A stretch of 64,000 nucleotides of DNA, from the NCBI RefSeq assembly GCF_040813715.1, contig NZ_JBFOCH010000002.1, one strand, 5' to 3'. This DNA comes from Mesorhizobium_K marinum (lineage in GTDB: Bacteria > Pseudomonadota > Alphaproteobacteria > Rhizobiales > Rhizobiaceae). The notes below the pieces were generated by a model that had not been told where the DNA came from, searched no databases, and saw only the letters and a program-made list of their open reading frames with translations. Below, one piece after another: positions 24,281-34,325 of this stretch; the stretch's first letter is position 1, and each line of letters begins with the position of its first letter. Made by a program: the position numbers and the translations under genes.

Positions 24281-25537
24281 TCAGATCGCTTCGCCCCGGA
24301 GCAGCCGCGGCGTGTCGCCGCCGAGGCCGGACGCCTGGCGTATGAAGAACTCCTTCATCCGGGGCATCCGATCGACCAGCCCTAGCCCGATGTCGCGGAT
24401 CTGGCGCAAGGGGCCGATGTCGTTGGAGAAGAGCCGGTTCAGCACGTCGGTGGTGATGCCCATCTGGACGGTGTCGAAGCGTCGCCATTGCTGGTAGCGC
24501 TCCAGCACGTCCAGCCCCCCGATGTCCTGCCCGAGGCGGTCGGCCTCGACAATCGTCTCGGCGAGCGCGGCTGCGTCCTTGAAGCCAAGGTTGAGCCCCT
24601 GGCCGGCGATCGGATGGATTCCATGCGCGGCGTCGCCGGCCAGCGCGAAACGCGGAGCGACGAAGGCGCGGGCGAGCGTCAGGCCGAGCGGCCAGGCGCG
24701 GGGCTTGCCCTCGACGCTGATCTCTCCGAGCTTCAGGCCGAAACGCTGCTCGAGTTCTACCTCGAACACCAGTTCGTCGCCGGCAACCAGCCTGTTGGCG
24801 TCCTCGGTCCGCTCCGACCAGACGATCGACGACCGGTTGACGCCGCTCTTGTCGGGCTTCAGGGGCAGGGTTGCGAACGGTCCCGCGGGGAAGAAATGCT
24901 CCTCCGCGCGGCCATTGTGCGGACGTTCGTGCCTGACGGTGCAGACAATGCCGGACTGGCCGTACTCCCACGTCACCGTCTTGATGCCGGCCATGTCGCG
25001 CAGCTTTGATTTCACGCCGTCGGCGGCGACGAGCAGCCTGGTCTTAAGGGAAACGCCGTCGGCAAGGTGAACCTTGGTGACGGCGGGGCCGGTCTCGAAG
25101 GAGGAAACCGCGACGCCTTCGATGATGTCGATCCCGAGAGCGGCGGCGCGGCGGCGCAGCGAACCGTTGAGCACCTTGTTGGCGACCATGTACGCAAAAG
25201 GCTCGCCGGGAGCCACTTCGCCCTGGAACGTCAGGAAGACCGGGCGCACGGGATCCGACGCGCGCGAATCGGTGATGACCATGTCGGTGATCGCCTGGGC
25301 CTCCGGCGCGATGTCGTCCCAGCACCGGAGGCGTTCGAGCATGCGGCAGGCCGCAGCTGCTATCGCCGAAGCGCGGGGATCCTTTTCCCAGGCGTTTGCC
25401 GGCGCGGCGTCGACGATCGCAACGCGCAGCCCGGGGCGTGCCGCCTTCAGCGAAACCGCTGTTGCCAGGCCGACATAGCCGGCGCCGGCCACGAGGACGT
25501 CGAGCGGGCCGTCCGTTACCCCTGCTGCCTTCGCCAT
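24281..25537 (-). CDS. UbiH/UbiF-type FAD-dependent hydroxylase
   Basis: A 418-residue flavoprotein monooxygenase, probably one of the ring hydroxylases of ubiquinone synthesis. The N-terminal FAD fold is DVLVAGAGYVGLATAVSL, the DG motif is RLLVAADGVKSKLRDMAG, and the second FAD motif is FALAGDAAHGIHPIAGQGLNLGFKDAAALAE (about 300-330). The ATG at 25537 starts MAKAAGVTDGPLDV; the longer frame is not needed. Whether it acts at C5, C6 or C1 of the ring cannot be told. It is divergent from tesB, about 95 bp apart. Confidence 0.88.
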   Translation of the reverse strand: MAKAAGVTDGPLDVLVAGAGYVGLATAVSLKAARPGLRVAIVDAAPANAWEKDPRASAIAAAACRMLERLRCWDDIAPEAQAITDMVITDSRASDPVRPVFLTFQGEVAPGEPFAYMVANKVLNGSLRRRAAALGIDIIEGVAVSSFETGPAVTKVHLADGVSLKTRLLVAADGVKSKLRDMAGIKTVTWEYGQSGIVCTVRHERPHNGRAEEHFFPAGPFATLPLKPDKSGVNRSSIVWSERTEDANRLVAGDELVFEVELEQRFGLKLGEISVEGKPRAWPLGLTLARAFVAPRFALAGDAAHGIHPIAGQGLNLGFKDAAALAETIVEADRLGQDIGGLDVLERYQQWRRFDTVQMGITTDVLNRLFSNDIGPLRQIRDIGLGLVDRMPRMKEFFIRQASGLGGDTPRLLRGEAI

Positions 25538-25632
25538 CGTGCTTCTCCCGACCTCTCGTCTTGACTTGCCCGTCCCGGTCCCGCTGATGGAAGCCGTCTG
25601 TACCGAGCCTGTAGCTGGAAGGGCGCGAAACA

Positions 25633-26612
25633 ATGACGGCTGCCATGCAGGAGCTTCTCGCCATTCTCGACCTGGAGCGGCTCGAGCACAATCTGTTTCG
25701 AGGTCGCAGCCCGAAACTGGACTGGCAGCGCGTCTTCGGCGGGCAGACGATCGCGCAGGCCCTGGTCGCCGCCCAGCGAACGGTCGATCCCGACCGCCAC
25801 GTGCATTCCCTGCACGGCTACTTCATGAGGCCGGGCGACACCAAGGTGCCGATCGTCTACGAAGTCGACCGCATCCGCGACGGCGGCAGCTTCACCACGC
25901 GGCGCGTGGTCGCGATCCAGCACGGCCACGCGATCTTCTCGCTTGAAGCGTCCTTCCAGGTCGAGGAGCCCGGTCTCGACCACCAGGTCCCCATGCCGCT
26001 CGGCGTCCCGGCTCCCGATTCACTGCTCGACCAGCGACAGCTCATCAGCGCGTTCGGCGAGGCCGTGCCGACCGGGATCCGCCGGTACTGGGAGCGAGAC
26101 CGTCCTATCGAGATGAAGCCGGTCATGCTGAAGCACTATACCAGCCGCGAAAAGCTGGAGCCGCACCAGAACATCTGGATCCGCGCGACGGGGCCGGTTC
26201 CCGCCGACCNNNNNNNNNNNNNNNNNNNNNNNNNNNNNTCATGCTGAAGCACTATACCAGCCGCGAAAAGCTGGAGCCGCACCAGAACATCTGGATCCGC
26301 ACGACGGGACCGGTTCCCGCCGACCGCGCCGTTCAGACCGCGGTACTCGCCTATCTCTCCGACATGACCCTGCTCGACACGTCGACCTTCGCGCATGGCC
26401 GCGCCATCTTTGATCCGGACATCCAGGCGGCGAGCCTCGATCACGCCATGTGGTTCCACCGGCCGCACCCCCTCGACGGCTGGCTGCTCTATACGCAGGA
26501 CAGCCCTTCGACGCAGGGCGGGCGCGGCTTCACGCGGGGCGCCATCTATGGCCAGGACGGCACGCTGATCGCCTCGGTAGCCCAGGAAGGCCTGATCCGC
26601 ATTCGGCGTTAG
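25633..26612 (+). CDS. tesB: Acyl-CoA thioesterase II, split by a 29-n assembly gap
   Basis: TesB hydrolyses medium- and long-chain acyl-CoA. The N-terminal hot-dog domain shows LFRGRSPKLDWQRVFGGQTIAQALVAAQRTV and HSLHGYFMRPGDTKVPIVYEVDRIRDGGSFTTRRVVAIQHG. The second domain contains MTLLDTSTFAHG and LDHAMWFHRP, ending with TRGAIYGQDGTLIASVAQEGLIRIRR. A gap at 26210-26238 is flanked by 87-bp copies of the same segment (26123-26209 and 26239-26325). Removing one copy gives a normal gene. One copy encodes IRATG, the other IRTTG. Confidence 0.92.
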
Positions 26613-26743
26613 GTGAATTTTTAGGCATCTTTTCAGAATTGCCTAATTTGAAGGCAAGGCAAATCCTGCCTCGACATCCGCCTGACCGAAAGCGGCGGCG
26701 ATAGCCCTTCACTTACAACAGGTTAACGGTCGGCTCCGGCAAC

Positions 26744-26759
26744 TGGCACGGAGCTTGAT
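26744..26759 (+). promoter_or_regulatory. Sigma-54 promoter, first (artifactual) copy
   Basis: TGGCACGGAGCTTGAT fits the -24/-12 sigma-54 consensus except at the last element. It belongs to the upstream copy of the duplicated glnK leader and is likely the same genomic site as the one at 27091. Confidence 0.55.
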
Positions 26760-26847
26760 TTGCGTTTCGCACTTACCCGGGTTCCGCGAGGTTTCCGGAA
26801 AGTCACGTGTAACGCGGGGACCCGCAATCAGCGAAGGGTGAAACCTT

Positions 26848-26991
26848 ATGAAAATCGTGATGGCAATCATCAAGCCGTTCAAGCTGGACGAGGTGCGCGA
26901 AGCGCTCACCGCGGTCGGCATACAGGGCCTGACCGTCACCGAAGTCAAAGGCTACGGGCGTCAGAAGGGGCATACCGAAATCTATCGTGGC
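26848..26991 (+). other. Truncated duplicate of glnK from an assembly junction
   Basis: The first 48 codons of glnK, ending at the n at 26992. They are identical at protein level to the start of the complete gene at 27196. The preceding leader (from about 26647) is also repeated with several substitutions. It should not be read as a second P-II gene. Confidence 0.85.
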
Positions 26992-27090
26992 NGTTTGAAG
27001 GCAGATCAAATCCTGCCTCGACATCCGCCTGACCGAAAGCGGCGGCGATAGCCCTTCACTTACAACAGGTTAACACTCGGCTCCGGAAAC

Positions 27091-27106
27091 TGGCACGGAG
27101 CTTGAT
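27091..27106 (+). promoter_or_regulatory. Sigma-54 promoter of glnK-amtB
   Basis: TGGCACGGAGCTTGAT: the -24 GG and the -12 TTG element have canonical spacing. It lies 90 bp before the glnK ATG. Sigma-54 with NtrC is the known control of glnK-amtB in proteobacteria, so expression under nitrogen limitation is expected. Confidence 0.75.
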
Positions 27107-27195
27107 TTGCGTTTCGCACTTACCCGGGTTCCGCGAAGGTTTCCGGAAAGTCACGTGTAACGCGGGGACCCGCAATCAGCGAAGGGTGAAACCTT

Positions 27196-27534
27196 ATGAA
27201 AATCGTGATGGCAATCATCAAGCCGTTCAAGCTGGACGAGGTGCGCGAAGCGCTCACCGCGGTCGGCATACAGGGCCTGACCGTCACCGAAGTCAAAGGC
27301 TACGGGCGTCAGAAGGGGCATACCGAAATCTATCGTGGCGCGGAATACGCCGTCAGCTTCCTGCCGAAGATCAAGATCGAGGTCGCGGTGGCGACCGACA
27401 CCGTCGACAAGGCCGTCGAGGCGATCGTGGGCTCCGCCAAGACCGGACAGATCGGAGACGGCAAGGTCTTCGTCTTCCCGCTCGATCACGCCGTGCGCAT
27501 CCGCACCGGCGAAACCGACGCCGACGCGCTCTAA
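27196..27534 (+). CDS. glnK: Nitrogen regulatory protein P-II (GlnK)
   Basis: A complete 112-residue P-II signalling protein that senses 2-oxoglutarate and ATP/ADP and blocks the AmtB channel when nitrogen is plentiful. It shows MKIVMAIIKPFKLDEVREAL, the T-loop GRQKGHTEIYRGAEY with the uridylylation site Tyr51, and the C-terminal FVFPLDHAVRIRTGETDADAL. GlnK rather than GlnB because amtB follows 33 bp later and a sigma-54 promoter precedes it. Confidence 0.96.
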   Translation: MKIVMAIIKPFKLDEVREALTAVGIQGLTVTEVKGYGRQKGHTEIYRGAEYAVSFLPKIKIEVAVATDTVDKAVEAIVGSAKTGQIGDGKVFVFPLDHAVRIRTGETDADAL

Positions 27535-27567
27535 GCGGGCTGGATTCCTAGTTTCATGGAGATTTCA

Positions 27568-28944
27568 ATGAACATTCCGTCACGTATCACTACCGCGGCG
27601 CGCACAGCGACCTGCGCAGCCCTGGCCCTTGCTTCGATCGGCACCGTTGCCGCGTTCGCCCAGGAGGCGGCGCCGGCCGCTGAGGCAGTCGTCGAAGCGG
27701 CCACGCCCGTCATCGACAAGGGCGATGTGGCCTGGATGATGACCTCCAGCGCCTTGGTCCTGTTCATGACCATTCCCGGTCTCGCGCTGTTCTACGGCGG
27801 TCTCGTCCGCGCCAAGAACATGCTCTCGGTGCTGATGCAGTGCACCGTCATCGCCTCGGTCGTCATGGTCGTCTGGGTTCTCTGGGGCTATTCCATGGCG
27901 TTCGGCGGCGGCACCAGCCCGTTCTGGGGCGGCCTCGGCAAGATGTTCCTCGCCGGCGTCTCGCCGGAGACCACGGCCGCGACCTTCACCGACGGCGTGG
28001 TGCTTCCCGAATATGTCTTCATCGCCTTCCAGATGACGTTTGCGGCGATCACGCCCGCGCTCATCGTCGGGGCATTCGCCGAGCGCATCAAGTTCAGCGC
28101 GGTGATCGCCTTCGTGGTGCTGTGGGTCACCTTCGTCTACTTCCCGATCGCCCACATGGTCTGGGACGGCGCCGGCTACATTTTCAACCTTGGTGCGATC
28201 GACTTCGCCGGCGGCACCGTCGTTCACATCAACGCCGGCGTGGCTGCGCTGGTGGGCTGCCTGTTCGTCGGCAAGCGCACCGGATACGGCAAGGACAACA
28301 TGGCGCCGCATTCGATGACGCTGACCATGGTCGGCGCGGCGATGCTGTGGGTCGGCTGGTTCGGCTTCAACGCCGGCTCGAACCTCGAGGCGACGGCTGG
28401 CGCCACGCTCGCCATGATGAACACCTTCGTGGCGACCGCCGCCGCGGTGCTGTCTTGGTCGGCTGTCGAAGCCATGATCCGCGGCAAGGCATCGATGCTT
28501 GGCGCAGCGTCGGGCATGGTCGCGGGACTCGTCGCGATCACCCCGGCATGCGGCACCATCGGCCCGGTCGGAGCGATCGTTCTCGGCCTCGTCGTCAGCC
28601 CCATTTGCTACTATTTCGTGTCGACCGTTAAGACGAAGATGGGCTACGACGACTCTCTGGACGTGTTCGGCATCCACGGCGTGGGCGGCATCATCGGCGC
28701 GCTGGCGACCGGCATCCTGACTGCGCCGGCCCTCGGCGGGACTGGAGCCGAAGATTTCAGCATCGCCGGCCAGGTTTGGATCCAGCTGGTCGCGGTCATC
28801 ATCACCATCCTCTGGTGCGGCATCATCTCCGCGATCCTCTACAAGCTGGTGGATATGGTGATCGGACTGCGCCCGACCGTCGAAGCCGAGCGCGAAGGTC
28901 TCGACCTGACGTCGCATGGCGAGGTTGCCTACCACTCCTCCTGA
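27568..28944 (+). CDS. amtB: Ammonium transporter
   Basis: A 458-residue Amt-family channel. An N-terminal signal peptide (MNIPSRITTAARTATCAALALASIGTVAAFA) precedes eleven membrane helices. Conserved regions are ALFYGGLVRAKNML, the first pore histidine region FPIAHMVWDGAGY and the second, FGIHGVGGIIGALATG, with DFAGGTVVHINAG between. The ATG at 27568 is preferred because GGAG lies 7 bp before it; another ATG 12 bp upstream overlaps that site. It forms an operon with glnK and is followed by a clear terminator. Confidence 0.96.
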   Translation: MNIPSRITTAARTATCAALALASIGTVAAFAQEAAPAAEAVVEAATPVIDKGDVAWMMTSSALVLFMTIPGLALFYGGLVRAKNMLSVLMQCTVIASVVMVVWVLWGYSMAFGGGTSPFWGGLGKMFLAGVSPETTAATFTDGVVLPEYVFIAFQMTFAAITPALIVGAFAERIKFSAVIAFVVLWVTFVYFPIAHMVWDGAGYIFNLGAIDFAGGTVVHINAGVAALVGCLFVGKRTGYGKDNMAPHSMTLTMVGAAMLWVGWFGFNAGSNLEATAGATLAMMNTFVATAAAVLSWSAVEAMIRGKASMLGAASGMVAGLVAITPACGTIGPVGAIVLGLVVSPICYYFVSTVKTKMGYDDSLDVFGIHGVGGIIGALATGILTAPALGGTGAEDFSIAGQVWIQLVAVIITILWCGIISAILYKLVDMVIGLRPTVEAEREGLDLTSHGEVAYHSS

Positions 28945-29003
28945 GTGATCTGCCGGGTTCCGGCCCGGCAGAACAGATCCCGTCGGGAGTCTCTCCCGCT
29001 CTT

Positions 29004-29032
29004 GAGCCCGGTTCCGACCGGGCTCCTTTTTT
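29004..29032 (+). terminator. Rho-independent terminator of glnK-amtB
   Basis: A 9-bp stem GAGCCCGGT/ACCGGGCTC with TCCG loop, followed by C and six T, starts 60 bp after the amtB stop. Confidence 0.9.
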
Positions 29033-29074
29033 CCCTGGCTTGCACTCGGGCGAGTGGCGGCGGAATATGGCGGG

Positions 29075-29380
29075 ATGAAGAGATTGACGCTTGCCGCCGT
29101 GATTGCCCTTTCAGCATCGGACGCCTTTGCCGTCTCGCGCTACGACATCACCAATCTTACCTGTGAGTCCGTGCAGGCGCTGATCAGGACCGAAGGGTCG
29201 GCGATTCTCGCCTATCGTTCGTCGGGCATTCTCGGTCTGCCGATCTATGATCGCTACGTGCGCGACCAGCAGTTCTGCGACTTCGGCGAAGTGGCAAGGG
29301 GCGCGGGCGTTCCGACCACCGACAAGAAGTACTGCCCCGTCAAGAAGTGCGTCGCCAGCGAGATTTTCCGGGCGCGCTAG
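29075..29380 (+). CDS. Small secreted protein with conserved cysteines
   Basis: A 101-residue protein with a short signal peptide (MKRLTLAAVIALSASDAFA-VS). The mature part of about 82 residues has four cysteines (NLTCESV, QQFCDFG, KYCPVKKC) and the phrase VQALIRTEGSAILAYRSSGILGLPIYDRYV. I recognise this as a small exported protein common in Rhizobiales and still annotated as hypothetical. Two disulfides are plausible. It sits between amtB and ftsK on the same strand. Confidence 0.78.
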   Translation: MKRLTLAAVIALSASDAFAVSRYDITNLTCESVQALIRTEGSAILAYRSSGILGLPIYDRYVRDQQFCDFGEVARGAGVPTTDKKYCPVKKCVASEIFRAR

Positions 29381-29507
29381 CTCCGCGAAGGAGTGCGTCC
29401 GCCTCAGCCCATGGTTAATGCGCCCTTAACCTCCCGCCGATAGGCTTGCCCTGATCGCCCGCGATGCGCCCAGGCGCATGGCATCTGCACGGGATACGGG
29501 GAACGAC

Positions 29508-32433
29508 ATGCCTACTGGGGTTTCGGCACCGCTAGCGCTGGACGATACGGGGCACGGCCTTCATGCCTTCCTGCGCCGCCAGGCAGGCCGCGTCGCCGGC
29601 CTCGGACTTTTTGCGTTCGTCGCGTTCGCGCTCGCCAGCCTCGGCACATGGAACGTCGCCGATCCTTCGTTCAGCCATGCGACGTCGGCCCCTGTTTCAA
29701 ACGCCATGGGCTATCCCGGCGCTGTCTTCTCCGACATCGCCATGCAGTTCCTGGGGCTCTCGTCGGTGGCGGCGCTCGTTCCTGGAGTCATCTGGGGCTT
29801 CTTCTTCGTGACGGCGCGCGGCGTCGACAATCTGCCGAAGCGGGCGGCCGCATGGCTGGGCGCGGCGATGCTGTTTGCCGCCATCGCCGGCTGCGCGACG
29901 CCGCCCGACAGCTGGCCGCTGCCGACCGGGCTCGGCGGCGTGTTCGGCGACATGGTGCTGAAGGTTCCGGCNTCCTGTTTCCAACGCCATGGGCTATCCC
30001 GGTGCTGTCTTCTCCGACATCGCCATGCAGTTCCTGGGGCTCTCGTCGGTGGCGGCGCTCGTTCCTGGAGTCATCTGGGGCTTCTTCTTCGTGACGGCGC
30101 GCGGCGTCGACAATCTGCCGAAGCGGGCGGCCGCATGGCTGGGCGCGGCGACGCTGTTTGCCGCCATCGCCGGCTGCGCGACGCCGCCCGACAGCTGGCC
30201 GCTGCCGACCGGGCTCGGCGGCGTGTTCGGCGACATGGTGCTGAAGGTTCCGGCGCTGTTCACAGGCGGCGGATATCCCTCAGGCGTCCTGGCTTCGCTT
30301 CTTGCCATCCTGTTCATCGTGCCGGCGATCTATCTGTTCGCCTTCGGCTCCGGGCTCTCCGCCCGCAAGCACGGATTTGCTGCGCGCAGGCCGGCAAGGC
30401 CGGTGCCCGCAGCGGTCGAGGACGAAGCCGACTTCGACGTGGACGAAGACGACAGCGGCGTCCTGGCGCTCGGCGCGATGGCGCATTGGTGGTTGTCGGC
30501 ACGGGCCTTCCTGCGCCGCGTGGCGGTCAGGTTCCGCCGCAGCGACGACTACGAGTTCCAGGGCGTGGACAGGGCGGGCGGCTGGCGCCGGGCGGCCGAG
30601 CGCGTCGAATCGGCCGAGCGCGCCGAGGCGGGCGTTACCGCAAACGGGCGCGCCCGCGTCGAGCCGGAGTTCTTCGCCGCCATGGTGTCGGATCGCGCGC
30701 CGGACGTGGAAGCCTTCGATCCCGAAGATGGCTTCGACATCGATGACGAGGAGGACGGTTTCGATCCGCCCGAACCCCAGCGCGTCCCGGCCCAGGCCCG
30801 GCAGTTCCGTTCGGACGCCGCGACCCGCGTCGAAGCCCCGGCGCCGCGTCCCGCTCCCGGCGTTCGCGTGCAAAGGGAGGCGCAGGCGTCGCTGATCGGT
30901 TCTTCGAAGTTCGAAATGCCGACGCTGCATTTCCTGGCCGAGCCCAAGAATGTCGTCCGCGACAATTCCGTCTCCAAGGATGCGTTGGAGCAGAACGCCC
31001 GCCTCCTGGAAGGCGTGCTGGAGGACTTCGGGGTCAAGGGCGAGATCATCCATGTCAGGCCGGGCCCAGTCGTCACCCTGTACGAACTGGAGCCGGCGCC
31101 GGGCATCAAGTCCTCGCGGGTCATCGGCCTTGCCGACGACATCGCGCGCTCGATGAGCGCGATCGCCGCCCGCGTCGCCGTCGTGCCCGGGCGCAATGCC
31201 ATCGGCATCGAACTACCCAACGCGCGCCGCGAGACCGTCTATCTCCGCGAAATCCTCGCCAGCCGCGACTTCGAGACGACCAAGTCGAAGCTCGCCTTGG
31301 CGCTCGGCAAGTCGATCAACGGCGAGGCGGTCATCGTCGACATCGCGAAGATGCCGCACGTTCTGGTCGCCGGCACCACCGGCTCCGGCAAATCGGTGGC
31401 GATCAACACGATGATCCTGTCGCTGCTCTACCGCATGACGCCGCAGGAATGCCGCCTGATCATGATCGACCCGAAGATGCTCGAACTCTCGGTCTATGAC
31501 GGCATTCCGCATCTGCTGACCCCGGTCGTCACGGACCCCAAGAAGGCGGTCGTGGCGCTGAAATGGACGGTCCGCGAGATGGAGGACCGCTACCGGAAAA
31601 TGTCGAAGGTCGGCGTGCGCAACATCGACGGCTTCAACGCGAGGGTGCAGCAGGCGCAGAAGAAGGGCGAGAAAATCTCGCGCACGGTGCAGACCGGGTT
31701 CGACCGCGACACCGGCGAGGCGATCTACGAGACCGAGGACCTCGAACTCGACGCAATGCCCTACATCGTCGTCATCATCGACGAGATGGCCGACCTGATG
31801 ATGGTTGCGGGCAAGGATATCGAGGGTGCGGTGCAGCGCCTGGCGCAGATGGCGCGCGCGGCCGGCATCCATGTCATCATGGCGACGCAACGCCCCTCGG
31901 TCGACGTCATCACCGGCACGATCAAGGCGAATTTCCCGACCCGCATCTCGTTCCAGGTGACGTCGAAGATCGACAGCCGCACCATCCTCGGCGAGCAGGG
32001 TGCCGAGCAACTGCTCGGCATGGGCGACATGCTCTACATGGCCGGCGGCGGTCGCATCCAGCGCGTCCACGGCCCGTTCGTCTCGGACGACGAGGTCGAG
32101 AAGGTCGTCGCCCACCTCAAGCTTCAGGGCATCCCGGAATATCTCGACGCGATCACGGAGGACGACGACGAGGACGACGACGACCAGCCTTCCGGCAAGG
32201 GTGGATCCGCTTCCGGCGTGCTCGAGGAATCGGACGATCCCTACGACCACGCGGTCGCCATCGTGCTGCGCGACGGCAAGGCTTCGACGAGCTACATTCA
32301 GCGCCGCCTCGGGATCGGCTACAACCGGGCCGCGTCGATCATCGAAAGGATGGAGAAGGAGGGTGTCGTCGGACCGGCCAACCATGCCGGCAAGCGCGAG
32401 ATCCTCGTGCCGACGGAGGAAGACAAGCTCTAG
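29508..32433 (+). CDS. ftsK: DNA translocase FtsK, split by an assembly junction
   Basis: FtsK pumps the chromosome terminus through the division septum and activates Xer recombination. The N-terminal part has four membrane helices. A Pro/Asp-rich linker is followed by the motor with Walker A VLVAGTTGSGKSVAIN and Walker B YIVVIIDEMADLMMVAG. The C-terminal gamma winged helix includes DHAVAIVLRDGKASTSYIQRRLGIGYNRAASIIERME. At 29972 an n joins two 281-bp copies (29691-29971 and 29974-30254), which breaks the frame. Without the duplicate the protein is about 880 residues. The ATG at 29508 has GGGGAA before it; an in-frame ATG at 29478 is an alternative. Confidence 0.94.
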
Positions 32434-32531
32434 CCGCAGGACGGCGGCATTTTCGCCCTTTGTCATGGGTACCGGGCGCCCCATATGTCGTCAAACTTAG
32501 GCCCAACTGGCCGAATAGAGATCGGATCGAC

Positions 32532-33239
32532 ATGACAAAGATGAAAGCGACGACCGGCATGACATCCCGTTTCCCCTTCGATGCGACGCGTCGAGGCCTG
32601 CTCCGTTTCGCGACCTGCGCCGCTGGCGCAGCGGCGCTTGCCGCCATACCGGGCGCCGGGTTCGTTGCCACGGCCGATGCGGCATCGGGAACGGCCCAGA
32701 AGATCGCCGACCACTTTTCCAGCGTCTCCAGCATGGCGGGCGAGTTCGTCCAGTTCGGCCCGCGCGGCGAGCAGACCGGAGGCAAGTTCTTCATCCAGCG
32801 CCCCGGAAAGCTGCGCTTCAACTACGAGCCGCCGTCCGGTTACCGGGTGATCTCGGACGGCAAGTCGGTGGTGATCGACAACACCAAGCTGAACACGATG
32901 GACCTCTATCCGCTGTCCAAGACGCCGCTGAAGCTGCTTCTCGACAGCAAGATCGACCTCAGCGGACGGCGGGTGAAAAGCGTCAGGGAGGAGTCCGACC
33001 TGACCACCATCCAGCTCGCCGACCGCCAGTTCTTCGGAAGTTCGACCATCACCATGATGTTCGACCCGAAATCCTACGAACTGCGGCAATGGACGATCAC
33101 CGATGCGCAGGGCAAGGACACGACGGTCATGATCTTCAACGTCCAGCAGGGCGTGAAGATCGACCAGAGCCTGTTCGTGGTCGACTACAAGCGCAACTAC
33201 CAGCTCAACAAGCCGGGCGCGAACAACAACAACCGCTAG
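32532..33239 (+). CDS. lolA: Outer-membrane lipoprotein carrier protein LolA-like, with a twin-arginine-like leader
   Basis: LolA carries lipoproteins across the periplasm to the outer membrane. The 235-residue precursor has an atypical leader: TRRGLLRFATCAAGAAALAA, which resembles a Tat signal (RR before LLRF). The mature part has the expected VSSMAGEFVQFGPRGEQTGGKFFIQRPGKLRFNYEPPSGYRVISDGKSV, DLYPLSKTPLKLLL, and TMMFDPKSYELRQWTITDAQGKDTTVMIFNVQ. The Asn-rich tail is unusual but harmless. It follows ftsK by 98 bp, the conserved rhizobial order ftsK-lolA-xth. The start may be this ATG or the ATG at 32541. Confidence 0.9.
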   Translation: MTKMKATTGMTSRFPFDATRRGLLRFATCAAGAAALAAIPGAGFVATADAASGTAQKIADHFSSVSSMAGEFVQFGPRGEQTGGKFFIQRPGKLRFNYEPPSGYRVISDGKSVVIDNTKLNTMDLYPLSKTPLKLLLDSKIDLSGRRVKSVREESDLTTIQLADRQFFGSSTITMMFDPKSYELRQWTITDAQGKDTTVMIFNVQQGVKIDQSLFVVDYKRNYQLNKPGANNNNR

Positions 33240-33260
33240 GCGCTTCAGAACAAAGCAGCA

Positions 33261-33285
33261 GAGGCCGCGCCCCGCGCGGCCTTGC
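33261..33285 (+). terminator. Possible terminator after lolA
   Basis: A GGCCGCG/CGCGGCC stem with a CCCCG loop 23 bp after the stop, followed by a weak TTGCCGTTT. The stem is good but the T-run is poor. Confidence 0.4.
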
Positions 33286-33340
33286 CGTTTGCGCCCCGCG
33301 CTGTCAGTTTCCGGCCCTGATTCCCCCGACCGGACCTGCC

Positions 33341-34296
33341 ATGCCCCTTTCGATTGCGACCTGGAACATCAACTCCGTGCGGCTTCGCCTGCCGCTGGTC
33401 GAGCGCCTGATCCTCGATCGGGCGCCGGACATAATCTGCCTGCAGGAAACGAAATGCCCGGACGAACTCTTTCCAGTCGAGCGCTTTCATGCGCTCGGCT
33501 ACAGGCATGTCGAGGTCCACGGCCAGAAGGGCTACCACGGCGTGGCAACCATCTCGCGCCTGCCGATCCAGGCGGTGGAACGGCGGCGCTTCTGCGAGAT
33601 CGCCGACAGCCGGCACCTCTCCGTGCGCTTCGAGGCTGGCGGGCGTTCGATCCTGCTGCACAATTTCTACGTCCCGGCCGGCGGTGACGAGCCGGACCCG
33701 GAGATCAATCCCAAGTTCCGGCACAAGCTCGACTTCGTTTCGGAGATGAATGCGATCCGGGCCGAAAACGGCGAGGACGACGGTGCGATCCTCGTCGGCG
33801 ACCTCAACATCGCCCCGCTCGAGCACGATGTCTGGTCGCACAAGCAGTTGCTCAAGGTTGTCAGCCATACGCCTGTCGAGACCGAAGGTTTCGAGACGAT
33901 GCGCAAGGCGGGCGGCTGGGTCGACCTGATGCGGCACAACGTTCCCCCCGAGCAGAAGATCTACACTTGGTGGAGCTATCGCGCAGCCGATTGGGCCGCG
34001 TCCGACCGCGGCCGTCGCCTCGACCACATCTGGTCGTCGCAGAGCCTTGTTGCCGGCTTCAGGGACGTCGACATCCTGCGCNTCACAATGTTTCCCCCGA
34101 GCAGAAGATCTACACCTGGTGGAGCTATCGCGCAGCCGATTGGGCCGCGTCCGACCGCGGCCGTCGCCTCGACCACATCTGGTCGTCGCAGAGCCTTGTT
34201 GCCGGCTTCAGGGACGTCGACATCCTGCGCGACGCGCGCGGCTGGGAGCGGCCGTCGGACCACGTTCCTGTCATTGCGCGGTTCGACCTCGGCTGA
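33341..34296 (+). CDS. xth: Exodeoxyribonuclease III, split by an assembly junction
   Basis: Repairs abasic sites and 3'-blocked ends. It begins MPLSIATWNINSVRLRLPLVERL and has the metal-binding Glu in LQETKCPDELFP. Also present are YHGVATISRLP, HNFYVPAGGDEPD, GDLNIAPLEHDVWSHKQL and the C-terminal catalytic histidine in SDHVPVIARFDL. At 34082 an n separates 148-bp copies (33934-34081 and 34083-34230) and shifts the frame. Joining them gives about 268 residues, normal for the family. Confidence 0.94.
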
Positions 34297-34325
34297 GCGA
34301 CGCACCTGGCCTGGCCGCCGCCAGG

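Larger units (their letters stand above)
26647..27339. repeat. Assembly junction: about 345-bp repeat of the glnK leader and start
   Basis: 26647-26991 and 26994-27339 repeat the glnK leader, sigma-54 promoter and first 48 codons around n at 26992. The non-coding part differs by several substitutions and a 1-bp indel; the coding part is conserved. This difference pattern suggests natural variation between strains. Confidence 0.9.

Noticed and set aside
26848..26991. A second P-II gene (glnB) before glnK
   Set aside because: It is identical in protein sequence to the start of glnK, stops at an n, and its leader is also duplicated. It is an assembly ghost.
29508..30254. ftsK, xth, rplS, tesB and fba as frameshifted pseudogenes
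   Set aside because: Each break coincides with an n and duplicated flanks; joining the copies restores a full-length essential or conserved gene.
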